From Chloroflexota bacterium (GTDB taxonomy: Bacteria > Chloroflexota > Limnocylindria > Limnocylindrales > CSP1-4): a stretch of DNA of 36,260 nucleotides. Both the position numbers and the translations under genes were made by a program. A model generated the notes under the pieces. The model did no database searches, was not told the origin of the DNA, and saw only the letters and a program-made list of their open reading frames with translations. Below are positions 22,276-31,447 of the stretch, piece after piece; the stretch's first letter is position 1, and each line of letters opens with the position of its first letter. Location of the stretch: the NCBI GenBank assembly GCA_003171255.1, contig PMYK01000029.1, forward strand, positions 122,327 to 158,586, in the 5' to 3' direction.

Positions 22276-23363
22276 CTACGGTCCAGCCGACTCGCGCCCA
22301 GTCGATCCGGCGCGCGATCGGGACCAGACTGAGCCCGGTGGCGGCGCGCTGGAATTCGTTTGCTAAGACCCGCGCCGGCGCGATCGTCGTCCGCATGTTC
22401 TCCACCAACGCGGCCTGGATCCTCCTGCTCCTGGCCGTTCTCATGTTGCTCTTCAACTACCTTGCGCCGGGTAAGTTCCTGACCGAGTTCAACGTCCGGA
22501 CGATGGCCGCGAACGTCTCGGTGCTGCTGGTTATTGCCGTGGGCGAGACCTTTGTCATGGCCACCGGCGGCATCGATCTGTCGGTCGGCTACGTCCTGCT
22601 CTTCTCCGGCGTCACCTCCGCTCAGGTGATGAACTGGGGTGGCCGCGATTCGACTAACTACGGCTGGGACATCGTTCTTCTCGGTTTCGTGGTCGCGCTT
22701 GGTTCCGGCTTCGCCTGGGGCGTCCTCAACGGGGTCATCGTGGCCAAGGCCAAGGTGCCCGCCCTGATTGCCACGCTGGGCACGCTCGGAATGTCATGGG
22801 GCCTGGCGGAGATCCTCAGCAACGGCCAGGACCTTCGCTACCTGCCCAGCATCATCGGCGACATGGGGGCCAGCCGGCTCTTCTTCGACAAGATCCCGTT
22901 TGTCGTGATCGTCGCCGCAATCGTGGCCGTGTTTGGCTCCGTCATCCTGAGTCTGACCCGGTTTGGCCGCTACACGCTGGCCATCGGCTCCAACCAGGAG
23001 GCAGCCCGTCGAGCGGGCATCAACGTCGACCGCCACCTCATCAAGGTCTACGCGATGAGCGGCACGTTGGCTGGGTTTGCCGCCTTCATGAACCTGGCGA
23101 TCTTCACTACCACCACAATCTCGGGCCACGCGAACGACAACCTGCAGGCAATCGCTGCTGTCGTCATCGGCGGCACCAGCCTCGTGGGCGGCGTCGCCAC
23201 CATCGCCGGCACCACCATCGGCATCTGCATCCCGATGGTCCTCTTCAGCGGCTTCACGATCCTCGGCTTCCAGTCCTTCTGGCGAGACGTGGCCGTGGGT
23301 GCCGTTCTCATTCTGGCCGTCTATACCGACCAGCTGCGCCGCCGCCGACGCGAGAGGCGCTGA
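22272..23363 (+). CDS. Sugar ABC transporter permease (CUT2/RbsC-FrcC type)
   Basis: 363 residues with about ten hydrophobic segments. The hallmark of the BPD_transp_2 family, ETFVMATGGIDLSVG, lies near residue 100, and SNQEAARRAGINV with ISGHANDNLQAIAAVVIGG is the conserved cytoplasmic coupling and later helix region. It forms the membrane channel with the ATPase encoded upstream, to which it is coupled by a four-base overlap. Substrate not predictable beyond a monosaccharide or small sugar. Confidence 0.93.
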   Translation: MTTVQPTRAQSIRRAIGTRLSPVAARWNSFAKTRAGAIVVRMFSTNAAWILLLLAVLMLLFNYLAPGKFLTEFNVRTMAANVSVLLVIAVGETFVMATGGIDLSVGYVLLFSGVTSAQVMNWGGRDSTNYGWDIVLLGFVVALGSGFAWGVLNGVIVAKAKVPALIATLGTLGMSWGLAEILSNGQDLRYLPSIIGDMGASRLFFDKIPFVVIVAAIVAVFGSVILSLTRFGRYTLAIGSNQEAARRAGINVDRHLIKVYAMSGTLAGFAAFMNLAIFTTTTISGHANDNLQAIAAVVIGGTSLVGGVATIAGTTIGICIPMVLFSGFTILGFQSFWRDVAVGAVLILAVYTDQLRRRRRERR

Positions 23364-23448
23364 TCCCCACCTTGTGCGCAATGCGGTGCTCCGCGAGATC
23401 GGGGCGCCAGCGCAAACGATCCAGCGAAGTAGGAGAGAGGTTGTGCTC

Positions 23449-24411
23449 ATGCGAATCAGGACCGTCACGATGCTGGGCCTCGCCCTCATCACCGTAGCCG
23501 CCTGCTCGGGCTCGGCCGCAACCGCGGCGCCGAGCAACTACAAACTGACTCTCATCCAGGGAGTCGCCGGCGACCCGTTCTACGTCACGATGGCGTGCGG
23601 CGCGCAGGCCGAGGCGACCGCCGAAGGCGTCACCCTCAACATCACCGGCGGCAACAAGTGGGATGCCACCGTCCAGAAGCCGGTCATCGACTCCGTCACC
23701 GCGGCCAAGCCGGACGGCGTCATGGTCGCCCCCGACGATTCCAAGGCCCTGCTCGCGCCGCTCAAGGCCATGAGTGACGCGGGTATCAAGGTCACGTTCG
23801 TCGACACCAGCCTCGACGACAAGTCATTCGCCGTCTCGTCCATCGCCACCGACAACCTCGCCGGCGGCACCCTGGCGGCCACGACCCTGGCCAAGCTCAT
23901 CAACGACAAGGGCACCGTCCTCGTCGTCAACGTCGACCCCGGTATCTCGACCACTGACGCCCGCGTCCAGGGCTTCAATGACGAGATGAAGAAGCATCCG
24001 AACATCACCGTCCTCGACATCCAGTACACGCACGACGACCCGACGGCCGCCACCACGATCACCACCTCAACCCTGGCCGCCCATCCCGATCTGGCCGGCG
24101 TCTTCGCGACAAACGTCCAGAACGCCGAGGGCGTTGCAACCGGTCTGAAGCAGGCCAGCAACACCGTCGTCAAGACGATCGCGTTCGATGCGGGCCCCAA
24201 GCAGATCGAAGACCTCAATGCCGGCATCGTCCAGGGCCTCATCGCCCAGGATCCGTACGGCATCGGCGTCGCCGGTGTCCAGCAGACCGTCCTGGCGCTC
24301 AAGGGCCAGGCCACGACCAAGACCATCCAGACCACCCTCGCGGCGCTCACGAAGGACAACGTGAATGACGCGGCGATGCAGAAGTACCTCTACAAGGCCA
24401 CCTGCAGCTAA
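23449..24411 (+). CDS. Sugar-binding lipoprotein (periplasmic-binding-protein-4/RbsB type)
   Basis: 320 residues. A short lipoprotein signal (MRIRTVTMLGLALITVAAC) ends in the lipobox VAAC. The mature part follows the ribose-binding protein layout: DPFYVTMACGAQAEA, VIDSVTAAKPDGVMVAPDD, IKVTFVDTSL, VQGFNDEMKKHPNITVLD and AFDAGPKQIEDLNAGIVQGL. It delivers the sugar to the CUT2 permease encoded directly upstream (85 nt gap). The ATG at 23449 is preceded by GAGAGG at 8 nt; the GTG two codons upstream is also possible. Terminator hairpins follow. Confidence 0.93.
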   Translation: MRIRTVTMLGLALITVAACSGSAATAAPSNYKLTLIQGVAGDPFYVTMACGAQAEATAEGVTLNITGGNKWDATVQKPVIDSVTAAKPDGVMVAPDDSKALLAPLKAMSDAGIKVTFVDTSLDDKSFAVSSIATDNLAGGTLAATTLAKLINDKGTVLVVNVDPGISTTDARVQGFNDEMKKHPNITVLDIQYTHDDPTAATTITTSTLAAHPDLAGVFATNVQNAEGVATGLKQASNTVVKTIAFDAGPKQIEDLNAGIVQGLIAQDPYGIGVAGVQQTVLALKGQATTKTIQTTLAALTKDNVNDAAMQKYLYKATCS

Positions 24412-24474
24412 TCCCCATCTCCTCTAGGCGGTCGGGGCTTGCTGGTGCAGGCTCCGACCGCTTAACGCCGTCGG

Positions 24475-24507
24475 ACGACCCCTCCCAGGAACCGCGGGAG
24501 GGGTCGT
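24475..24507. terminator. Strong terminator hairpin after the ABC transporter operon
   Basis: ACGACCCCTCCC pairs perfectly with GGGAGGGGTCGT (12 bp, 9-nt loop), followed by TTTC on the plus strand and GT-rich sequence on the minus. A second, weaker hairpin (GCGGTCGG/CCGACCGC) precedes it at about 24428-24460. The site lies between the convergent binding-protein and chitinase genes and may serve both. Confidence 0.75.
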
Positions 24508-24562
24508 TTCACGTTTGGTGCTCGAGTGCCCGCGGCGATCGCAGCGATCCGCGGCGGCCGGG

Positions 24563-25915
24563 CTACGGTAGGAGGCCCGAGCCCATCGCGGTCGTCAGGG
24601 CGGCGTCGTTGGAGTCGCAACTCAGCTCCCAGGCGAAGATACCGCGCAGTCCCAGGAAGCGGACCAGCATCGCGCGCTCGAAGATGGAAAACGGATTCTC
24701 ATAGCTGACGAACACGCCCCGGCCGGCGGCTCCCGGCTTGCCGATCGAGGCCATGTCGGGCCCATACAGGTACGGCTCGCCGGTTGACCAGCTCCAGAAC
24801 TGCTCGAAGCCCTTCTGGGCGCCGCCTTCGGGCTTGACGATCCCCGTCACGTCGATCAGGGAGTGGTAGTCGGGCTGAGTGGCCGCCGGCTTCGCCGGCT
24901 GGTACAGACCGTGGTTCGTGGCCGCGACATCGTCGTACTCGTTGCCGTAGAAGGGCACGCCCACGTTCATTCTGTTGGCCGGCACGCCCTGCTGGAGGTA
25001 ATACACGATGGTCCCGATGGTGTTGCCGGTTGGGTTCGCCGACGTCGGGTCGGCCGGTTCTCCGAAGAGGGGCGAATTGAAGGCCGCGTAGCCGTCCCAC
25101 GACCCGTGGAAGTCGTAGGTCATGACGTTCATGTAGTCGAGGATGCCGGCGAGCTTCGCCAGCTCGAAGAACGTGCCCGCGTCGCTGCCTGCCAGGACGG
25201 CGGCGGTCAGCAGGTAGTGCTTGTTGTCGGCAGCGCCCTCGGCGTCGAGCTGCGCTCGCAGCTCTTCGAACAGGGCAGTGGCGTTGGCCGCGTCGCCGGC
25301 GCCGTGATGTGCGCCGTTGCCCGGGTCGACGCTCGGGTACTCCCAATCGATGTCGATCCCGTCGAAGAGCCCCTTGATCGCACCCCGGCCGTCATCGGGA
25401 ACGGATGGGTCGTTGAGGTTGCCCTTGATGAAGAGGTCAACGCACGACGCCACGAATCTCTTGCGGGTGGCGTCGGCGGCCGCCACGTCCGAGAAGTAGG
25501 TCGATTTGGACCAGCCCCCGATCGAGATGACGACCTTGAGATTTGGGTGCAGAGCCTTGAGTTGGACGAGCTGGTTGAAGTTCCCACCGATCGGATCCGA
25601 TGGGCTGTCGGCGACGCCACTGACGGTCTTGGAGGCCTCGAAGCGCAACTTATAGTCGGCCTGGGCATCGAGCAGGCCGCATGTTCCGTCCCTGGTCGGT
25701 GCCGCGAAGGCGTAGAAGATCGTGTTGAGCTTGGCAGCCGGGATGTCCTTGACGAAGTAGCCGCGGTCATAGATGTCCCAGTTGCCGAAGTAAGCGCCCA
25801 CGACGCGGTCCACGCCGGATCCTTCGGTGGCCGTCGCCAACCCGGGGATCAAGGCCAGCTGGGCGCCCACAAGGGCGGCGGTGCTGACGCCCTTGAGAGC
25901 CCGGTTCCAGCGCAT
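24563..25915 (-). CDS. Secreted GH18 chitinase
   Basis: 450 residues. A signal peptide (GVSTAALVGAQLALIPGLAT then ATA) precedes the GH18 barrel, which begins at VVGAYFGNWDIYDRGY. The catalytic motif DGIDIDWEYP (DxxDxDxE) places the acid at Glu192, with SIGGWS on strand 3, MTYDFHGSWDG on strand 6, and FAWELSCD on strand 8. It should hydrolyse chitin by substrate-assisted catalysis outside the cell. No separate chitin-binding module is seen. ATG at 25915 has AAGGG 7 nt upstream. It is convergent with the sugar ABC operon. The 260 nt before it holds no recognised gene. Confidence 0.95.
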   Translation of the reverse strand: MRWNRALKGVSTAALVGAQLALIPGLATATEGSGVDRVVGAYFGNWDIYDRGYFVKDIPAAKLNTIFYAFAAPTRDGTCGLLDAQADYKLRFEASKTVSGVADSPSDPIGGNFNQLVQLKALHPNLKVVISIGGWSKSTYFSDVAAADATRKRFVASCVDLFIKGNLNDPSVPDDGRGAIKGLFDGIDIDWEYPSVDPGNGAHHGAGDAANATALFEELRAQLDAEGAADNKHYLLTAAVLAGSDAGTFFELAKLAGILDYMNVMTYDFHGSWDGYAAFNSPLFGEPADPTSANPTGNTIGTIVYYLQQGVPANRMNVGVPFYGNEYDDVAATNHGLYQPAKPAATQPDYHSLIDVTGIVKPEGGAQKGFEQFWSWSTGEPYLYGPDMASIGKPGAAGRGVFVSYENPFSIFERAMLVRFLGLRGIFAWELSCDSNDAALTTAMGSGLLP

Positions 25916-26176
25916 CGATCGACCCTTCTGGGCGCGCTCGTCACGACGTTCCGAGGCGTGCCTGCTCGTGACATTCTAGGTCGCCGCCACCGTGTGAAGC
26001 GGATCAGCGGCGGCCGCGCGACTCGGAACTGCCCTTCGGCCTCCTTGAGTCGCGCGTGACTGAGCCGACCACTGGACCGGGGCGCGGGAGCCCAAACGCA
26101 CGTCAGCGGCAGCGATCGAGGGCTATCTAAATGCCCCTCTGGATCACCAGAAGGGGCATTTTGAGTGCGATATTGG

Positions 26177-26248
26177 TGAGCCGGGAGGGGCTCGAACCCT
26201 CAACAAGCAGATTAAGAGTCTGCTGCTCTACCATTGAGCTACCGGCCC
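26177..26248 (-). tRNA. tRNA-Lys (anticodon CTT)
   Basis: A 72-nt cloverleaf: acceptor GGGCCGG pairs with CCGGCTC (one G-T), D arm GCTC/GAGC, anticodon stem GCAGA/TCTGC with loop CTCTTAA giving anticodon CTT, and T arm GAGGG/CCCTC with loop TTCGAGC. The discriminator is A and no CCA is encoded. Confidence 0.95.
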
Positions 26249-26281
26249 ACGGGGCGATTGTAGCGAAGACCGACCTAACGC

Positions 26282-26341
26282 GTTGGGTTGACTCCAATGT
26301 AGGTTCAGGAGTCCCCCGCTCTGCCGTTGTGCTACGGGCCC
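26282..26341 (-). pseudogene. tRNA-like relic
   Basis: Just upstream of tRNA-Lys the minus strand reads GGGCCCGTAGCACAACGGCA then GAGCGGGGGACTCCTGA, which follows a tRNA 5' half (acceptor, D arm, anticodon loop with CCT in the anticodon position) and resembles tRNA-Lys at about three quarters of the first 33 positions. The anticodon stem is mispaired, the T arm lacks TTCRA, and no 3' acceptor strand complementary to GGGCCCG follows. It therefore looks like a decayed or truncated tRNA rather than a working gene. Confidence 0.45.
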
Positions 26342-26561
26342 ACGGCCGCGAAGGATACAGCAAGCCGGGCCGCCTCAGCGAAACGGCGCAGCAGGCTCGG
26401 GCGCCAATTCGATCCGAGACCTTTCGAGTAGCCACAATGCACCAGCCCGGGTGGGGACTCTAGACGGCTGCAGAAAGGAGCCCACCAACGGCTACGATAG
26501 GCGCCTGCGATCGGTAGCCCCAACATGCGTTGGAGATCCGGCGCGCTCCCAACGGCAGCTT

Positions 26562-29500
26562 GTGAATCAGAGCCTGGCAGTTGAAGACCTCCGGCTGCTC
26601 GAACAGCTGGAGACCGGCATCGTCGTCATAGACGGAGCGGGCATCGTTGTCCGCTGGAACGAGCATGCGGAGCGCATCCTCGGCCTGTCCGCCGACGAGG
26701 CTGTCGGCCGCCCCTGGACAGATGTAATCAACGTCGTCCAGGGCGGCAACGTGGCCGGCCACGAGGTTCGCGTCGCGGCGATGAAGCCGGGTGGCTGGCA
26801 TGGCCTGACAAAGCTTAGAGTGGCGGCGGGTCGCGATGTGTGGGTTCGGGCCCATGTTCAGGCAATGAAGCTCGCGCCTACCGACGTGCGGCCGTCGATC
26901 GCGGCCATCTTCTGGCCAGACGCTGGGCCGGCCGACCAGGCCGACGAGAGCATCGGGACTCTGCTCCCCTACCGCGATCTGTTCAGGCGATCTGCCGAGG
27001 CCCTGCTGCTCGTCGACCTTGCCGGCATGGTCATCGATGCCAACGACGCCGCGGCTCTTCTCCACGGCTTGGGCCGGCAGGAGTTGATCGGCCACTCCTA
27101 CCTGGACGACATCGAGGATTGGACTCCAGCGGACACGGAAGCCGCACAGAACGAAACCGTCGCCGCAGGATCGATCGTGCGGGTCCTAAGGCTGAGGCAG
27201 AGGACGGGCCAATCCATCCAGGTCGAGGCCATTGGCACGCTCGTTTCGCCGACCGAACGCGGCTACGTGCTCGTCCGGATGCGCGACCTCAGTCGGACAG
27301 GCGCGCGCGAGCGGATGCTCCGCGATCTCGGAGGGCTGGCTCGGCAGTCGGATGAGCACGCCATCGGCCGTCTCGCCGACGAAGTAGTCGAGGAGCTCGA
27401 CGCCAACGCTCGAATGAGCGAAGGCCTCCAGGAGGCCGCCGAGCACGGACGGCGCCTCACGGCGGAACTGCGTGCCATTCAGGAGCTGACGCTCCTCGGC
27501 GCCACGACCGACGACCTGACGCGCCTGGCCCAGGAGACCATCGAGCAGGTCGTCCTTGCCACCGGGGCAACCGGCGGCGGCTACATCCTGGTCGATCCTA
27601 CCTCGGCGAAGGTGGACCCGGTTGCATGGGTCGGGCTGCCGAGTCGGAGCTGGCCCGAAGGCAGCGAGGCGCCGCAGATCCCGAACGATTGGCCGCCCCT
27701 GGCACAGCTCCAATCGGACCAGGGCATCTGGCTGTCGCGCTCAGACGGAACCGATGGGACCGAGCCCGGTCCTCGCGCTCAGGCCGTCCTGCCGCTCCGC
27801 GTCGATGATCGGCTGGCGGGCGTCCTGCATCTCGAGTGGTCGGACTCGCCGCGGGCGGACCAGTTCGACGTCCATTTCTTCGAGCCGATCGGTCGCATCT
27901 GCGGCATCTCCCTGGCCAACTTCCGCCTTCGCTCGGAGCTGCTCCACCGCGCCGCGGCACAGCGATCGCTCGGCCACCGCCTCGACACCCTCGACGAGCT
28001 GACCCGCATCGGCGAGGAAGCAAGCTCATTCGAAGAGCTGGCCCATCGGACCGTCAGCCTGGTCCGCGAGGCGCTCGGCGCGAGCGGCGTGTGCTACCTG
28101 CTGATCGAACCGGGTCACCACCTCGAGACGCACGCCGTCGCCGGCGAGACCGGCGCATTCCGGCTGTGGCTCAATGGCGTGCCCGCAAAGGACGCGCCAG
28201 GCGGCAGCATTCTCCTCGCCGGCGGCAGCAGCGTTCTGGGCGACTTCGTCGCCAGTCAGGTCAACGAGCGCGTACTGCCACTGGCCCGCGCCACCGGCTT
28301 CCGCTCGTTTGGCGCGATCCCGATCCGAACGGGCGAGGAACTGCCGGGAGCGCTCCTGTGCTTCTTCGAAGAGCCGTCGGCGGCGCTCCCGCTCGACGAG
28401 TCCGCCCTCGACTCGGTGGCCAGGATCGCCGGCATCGCCCTCGCCAACTACCGCCTGCGCGAGCGGCTGGTCTCGTCCGAAGAGCGCTACCGAACCCTCT
28501 TCGAAGAGTCCCCCGATGCGGTCCTGGTGTCCGCGCTCGACGGCACGGTCCTCGACGCCAACGAGGCCGCCGTCCGCCTGTACCGGGTCAATCGAGGCGA
28601 GGTGCTGGGCCGCTATTTCGGTCAGCTCATCTTCGCCGACGAACGGGAGATGGCCCGCCGGCGCCAGATCGTTTGGGCCCAGGGACGCGGCACGTTCCGA
28701 GACCGGGGTCGGAGGCCGGACGGCTCCGAATTCCCAGTCGAGGTCGAAGTTCGGGTCGTGGAGCTGGGTGGCCAGCGCCGCTTCCTGCATCTGGTGCGCG
28801 ACCTGTCGGATCAGGAACGCCTCCAACGCGAGTTGCTTCAGGCCCAGAAGATGGAGGCAATCGGACAGCTCGTGTCGGGCGTGGCCCATGAGTTGAACAA
28901 CCCGCTGGCCGCGATCATCGCCTTCAGCCAGCTGCTGCGCAGCGACGAGCGACTCCCCGACGACATGAAGCACGATGTTGGACTTCTCGTCCAGGAGGCG
29001 GAGCGAACACGCCGCATCGTCCAGAACCTCCTCGACTTCGCCCGGACCAGACCGCCCGAGCGCCGGCCGACGAGCATCGCCGTGCTGGTCCAGAGCGTGC
29101 TCGAGCTGCAGTCCTACGCTCTGAGCGCGAACCAGATCCAGGTCAAAATAGAGATCCCGACCTCGCTGCCCGAGGTCGATCTGGACCGGGCCCAGCTGCA
29201 GCAGGTCCTCCTCAACCTGACCATCAATGCCATCCAGGCGATGCGCGGCCGCGAACGCAAGTCGCCGGCCCACCTGTCGATCACGGCGACCCTGGTCAAG
29301 GCGAGGGCTTCGGCGGGAGTAACGAAGGCCGAGAAGATCCTGGACGATCAGCCCCGCGTCAGGATCTCCATCCGAGACGATGGGCCAGGCGTGCCCGAGT
29401 CGGCGAGAGCGCGCCTGTTCGACCCGTTCTTCACCACGAAGAGGCCGGGCGAAGGTACGGGTCTGGGCCTATCGGTGTCGTTCGGCATCGTGGCGGGACA

Positions 29501-30314
29501 TGGCGGTCACCTCTGGTACGAGCCCGGGCCCGGTGGCGTCGGCAGCAGCTTCATCCTGGAACTGCCGGTGACCGCCCTGACCATCGACGAGCGCCCCCTG
29601 GCGGAGGGCCTTGACCCGGACGGCGCTCGCGCAAGTCAGACGAGGGTGCCCGAGCCGAAGGAATCCGGCGCGGGTCTGAGGACGAGGCGGTCACCGGCCC
29701 GAGCGGGCGCGCCGGCCACTGAGGAAACCGGCTCCTCGGTCGCCGACGCGACGGCGTCGCCTCCGCACGCCGAGGCGGGTTCGGGGCCAGCGGCCGGATC
29801 GGCTGCCACGGCCGGGTCCGCCGGCGCGGCCGCGCCGCTCTCCGCCCCAGTCGATCCATCTGCCCCGGGCGCTACTGGGCCGGCGAGCCGGCCCGAGGGC
29901 GAGCCTGCCGCACAGCGACCGCGCGTGCTCGCCCTGGACGACGAGCCATCCATCCGGGCATTCCTCCGCAAGGCCCTGACCGCCGCCGGCATGGACTGCA
30001 TGCCGTACCCGGATGGCGCACAGGCACTGGAAGGCATCCGCGAGCACACCTTCGACGTGATGCTCATCGACCACCGCATGGCAGGCATGAGCGGAACCGA
30101 GTTCTACGACGCTGCCGTCGAGTTCCAGCCCGATCTGGCCAAGCGCGCTGTCTTCATGAGTGGCGACGTCCTCAACCCGGATCTCCTCGGCTTCGCGACG
30201 CAGCGAGGCGTCCGGCTCCTGGCCAAGCCGTTCGACATCGATGCGGTCATCAGAGTCGTTCGCGAGGTCCTCGCCGACGCCGAGCAGGCCCAAGCCGGCC
30301 GCCCGCGCCGATAA
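26562..30314 (+). CDS. Hybrid sensor histidine kinase (PAS, PAS, GAF, GAF, PAS, HisKA, HATPase, receiver)
   Basis: About 1250 residues, no membrane segment. In order: PAS (about 10-110, LETGIVVIDGAGIVVRWNEH), PAS (about 135-240), coiled coil and GAF (about 300-450), GAF (about 470-610), PAS (about 615-740, YRTLFEESPDAVLVSALDG), HisKA with phospho-acceptor His776 in VAHELNNPLAAI, HATPase (NLTINAIQAM, DDGPGVP, GEGTGLGLSVSFGIV), a roughly 115-residue Ala/Pro-rich linker, and a receiver domain with Asp1170 in LIDHRMAGM. A cytoplasmic multi-input kinase; signals unknown. The start is uncertain: the frame is open from 26451, but a TACGAT -10 at 26493-26498 argues that the mRNA begins near 26505, leaving GTG 26562 or an in-frame CTG at 26505. 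Confidence 0.9.
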   Translation: MNQSLAVEDLRLLEQLETGIVVIDGAGIVVRWNEHAERILGLSADEAVGRPWTDVINVVQGGNVAGHEVRVAAMKPGGWHGLTKLRVAAGRDVWVRAHVQAMKLAPTDVRPSIAAIFWPDAGPADQADESIGTLLPYRDLFRRSAEALLLVDLAGMVIDANDAAALLHGLGRQELIGHSYLDDIEDWTPADTEAAQNETVAAGSIVRVLRLRQRTGQSIQVEAIGTLVSPTERGYVLVRMRDLSRTGARERMLRDLGGLARQSDEHAIGRLADEVVEELDANARMSEGLQEAAEHGRRLTAELRAIQELTLLGATTDDLTRLAQETIEQVVLATGATGGGYILVDPTSAKVDPVAWVGLPSRSWPEGSEAPQIPNDWPPLAQLQSDQGIWLSRSDGTDGTEPGPRAQAVLPLRVDDRLAGVLHLEWSDSPRADQFDVHFFEPIGRICGISLANFRLRSELLHRAAAQRSLGHRLDTLDELTRIGEEASSFEELAHRTVSLVREALGASGVCYLLIEPGHHLETHAVAGETGAFRLWLNGVPAKDAPGGSILLAGGSSVLGDFVASQVNERVLPLARATGFRSFGAIPIRTGEELPGALLCFFEEPSAALPLDESALDSVARIAGIALANYRLRERLVSSEERYRTLFEESPDAVLVSALDGTVLDANEAAVRLYRVNRGEVLGRYFGQLIFADEREMARRRQIVWAQGRGTFRDRGRRPDGSEFPVEVEVRVVELGGQRRFLHLVRDLSDQERLQRELLQAQKMEAIGQLVSGVAHELNNPLAAIIAFSQLLRSDERLPDDMKHDVGLLVQEAERTRRIVQNLLDFARTRPPERRPTSIAVLVQSVLELQSYALSANQIQVKIEIPTSLPEVDLDRAQLQQVLLNLTINAIQAMRGRERKSPAHLSITATLVKARASAGVTKAEKILDDQPRVRISIRDDGPGVPESARARLFDPFFTTKRPGEGTGLGLSVSFGIVAGHGGHLWYEPGPGGVGSSFILELPVTALTIDERPLAEGLDPDGARASQTRVPEPKESGAGLRTRRSPARAGAPATEETGSSVADATASPPHAEAGSGPAAGSAATAGSAGAAAPLSAPVDPSAPGATGPASRPEGEPAAQRPRVLALDDEPSIRAFLRKALTAAGMDCMPYPDGAQALEGIREHTFDVMLIDHRMAGMSGTEFYDAAVEFQPDLAKRAVFMSGDVLNPDLLGFATQRGVRLLAKPFDIDAVIRVVREVLADAEQAQAGRPRR

Positions 30315-30335
30315 CCCGCCGGGTCGGTCGAGGGT

Positions 30336-31436
30336 TCAGCCCGCGCGGATGCGGCCCCCCGGAGCCCGGGCGTCGGGCATCAGCTCGGTCAGGATCGCAT
30401 CCGCGGCCGCGTAGGGGTCGAGGTCGTGCGCAGCCACGCTCCGGAGCAGCTGACCCGCAGCCCGCGGCCGCCCCTCAAACCGCTCCGCCTCCGTTCGCGG
30501 ATCACCGGCCACGCGCTCAGTCTGATCATCCTCTAGGGCGCGCACCCGCTCATGCAGCCGGTCGACCAGCACGGACCAGACCTGCGACTCGGCCCGCTTC
30601 AGCCGCGCCGAGTCGCCTTCCGTGCTATGGGCGACCGACCGATGACGATCGATTGCGGCCAGGAGCTCGGTCACGCCGTCGCCGGTTGCCGCCGTTGTTA
30701 CGAGCACCTCGGGATGCTTCGGGACGGGTCGGCCGGGTCTCGCCTCCCGAGGCGTGTCGGCGAGCATCGCATGCAGCTGGCCGGCGGTCCGATGCGCTCC
30801 CGGACGATCGCCCTTGTTGACGACAATGATGTCGGCCACCTCGAGCAGGCCCGCCTTGATTGCCTGGATCTCGTCGCCCATCTCGGGGGCCTCGACGACT
30901 ACCGTCGTGTCGGCAGTTGCGGCAACCTCGACCTCGCTCTGACCCGTTCCGACGGTCTCGATCAGAACGATGTCGAAGCCCGCGGCGTCGAACACTGCCG
31001 CAGCCGCAGTGGTCGCGGACGAGAGGCCACCGGCGTGGCCCCGCGACGCCATCGAACGGATGAAGACGCCGTCGTCCGAGGCGTAGGCCTGCATCCGGAC
31101 CCGGTCGCCAAGGACGGCGCCGCCCGTGATCGGGCTCGATGGATCGACGGCCACGACCGCCACCGGCCGACCGGCCCGGCGCAACTCGGCGATCAACGCC
31201 GCCACGAGCGTGCTCTTGCCCGCGCCGGGTGGGCCGGTGATGCCGACAAGCTGGGCGCGCCCCGCCAGCGGGTAGAGGCGCCGCAGAGCGGGCTCGGCGA
31301 TCGACGACCGGTTCTCGACCGCAGTCAGGAGTCGGGCCAGCGCCCGGCGGTCGCCCGCCAGGGCGGCATCGCAGAGTCCGTCGGCGCGATCCGCGGCAGC
31401 GGCGTCGTCAACCACGGGGACGCGCGTTTCGGCCAC
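30336..31436 (-). CDS. meaB: Methylmalonyl-CoA mutase-associated GTPase MeaB (ArgK family)
   Basis: 366 residues. G3E-type P-loop GTPase that protects and reloads the B12 cofactor of methylmalonyl-CoA mutase. Walker A GITGPPGAGKSTLV, switch residues AVDPSSPITGGAVLGDRVRM, IETVGTGQSE and base-recognition NKGD are present, with the C-terminal dimerisation helices. GTG at 31436, 11 nt after the upstream gene, is preferred because family homology begins soon after; the open frame reaches 31535 through the preceding gene. Co-transcribed with the B12-binding subunit. Confidence 0.95.
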   Translation of the reverse strand: MAETRVPVVDDAAAADRADGLCDAALAGDRRALARLLTAVENRSSIAEPALRRLYPLAGRAQLVGITGPPGAGKSTLVAALIAELRRAGRPVAVVAVDPSSPITGGAVLGDRVRMQAYASDDGVFIRSMASRGHAGGLSSATTAAAAVFDAAGFDIVLIETVGTGQSEVEVAATADTTVVVEAPEMGDEIQAIKAGLLEVADIIVVNKGDRPGAHRTAGQLHAMLADTPREARPGRPVPKHPEVLVTTAATGDGVTELLAAIDRHRSVAHSTEGDSARLKRAESQVWSVLVDRLHERVRALEDDQTERVAGDPRTEAERFEGRPRAAGQLLRSVAAHDLDPYAAADAILTELMPDARAPGGRIRAG

Positions 31437-31447
31437 GCCGGTCGGAG

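Noticed and set aside
24863-26059. Plus-strand frame of 398 codons opposite the chitinase
   Set aside because: Antisense shadow; the minus strand encodes an intact secreted GH18 enzyme.
28026-29273. Minus-strand frame of 415 codons inside the hybrid kinase gene
   Set aside because: Shadow of the kinase; contains no domain and crosses the HisKA and PAS coding region.
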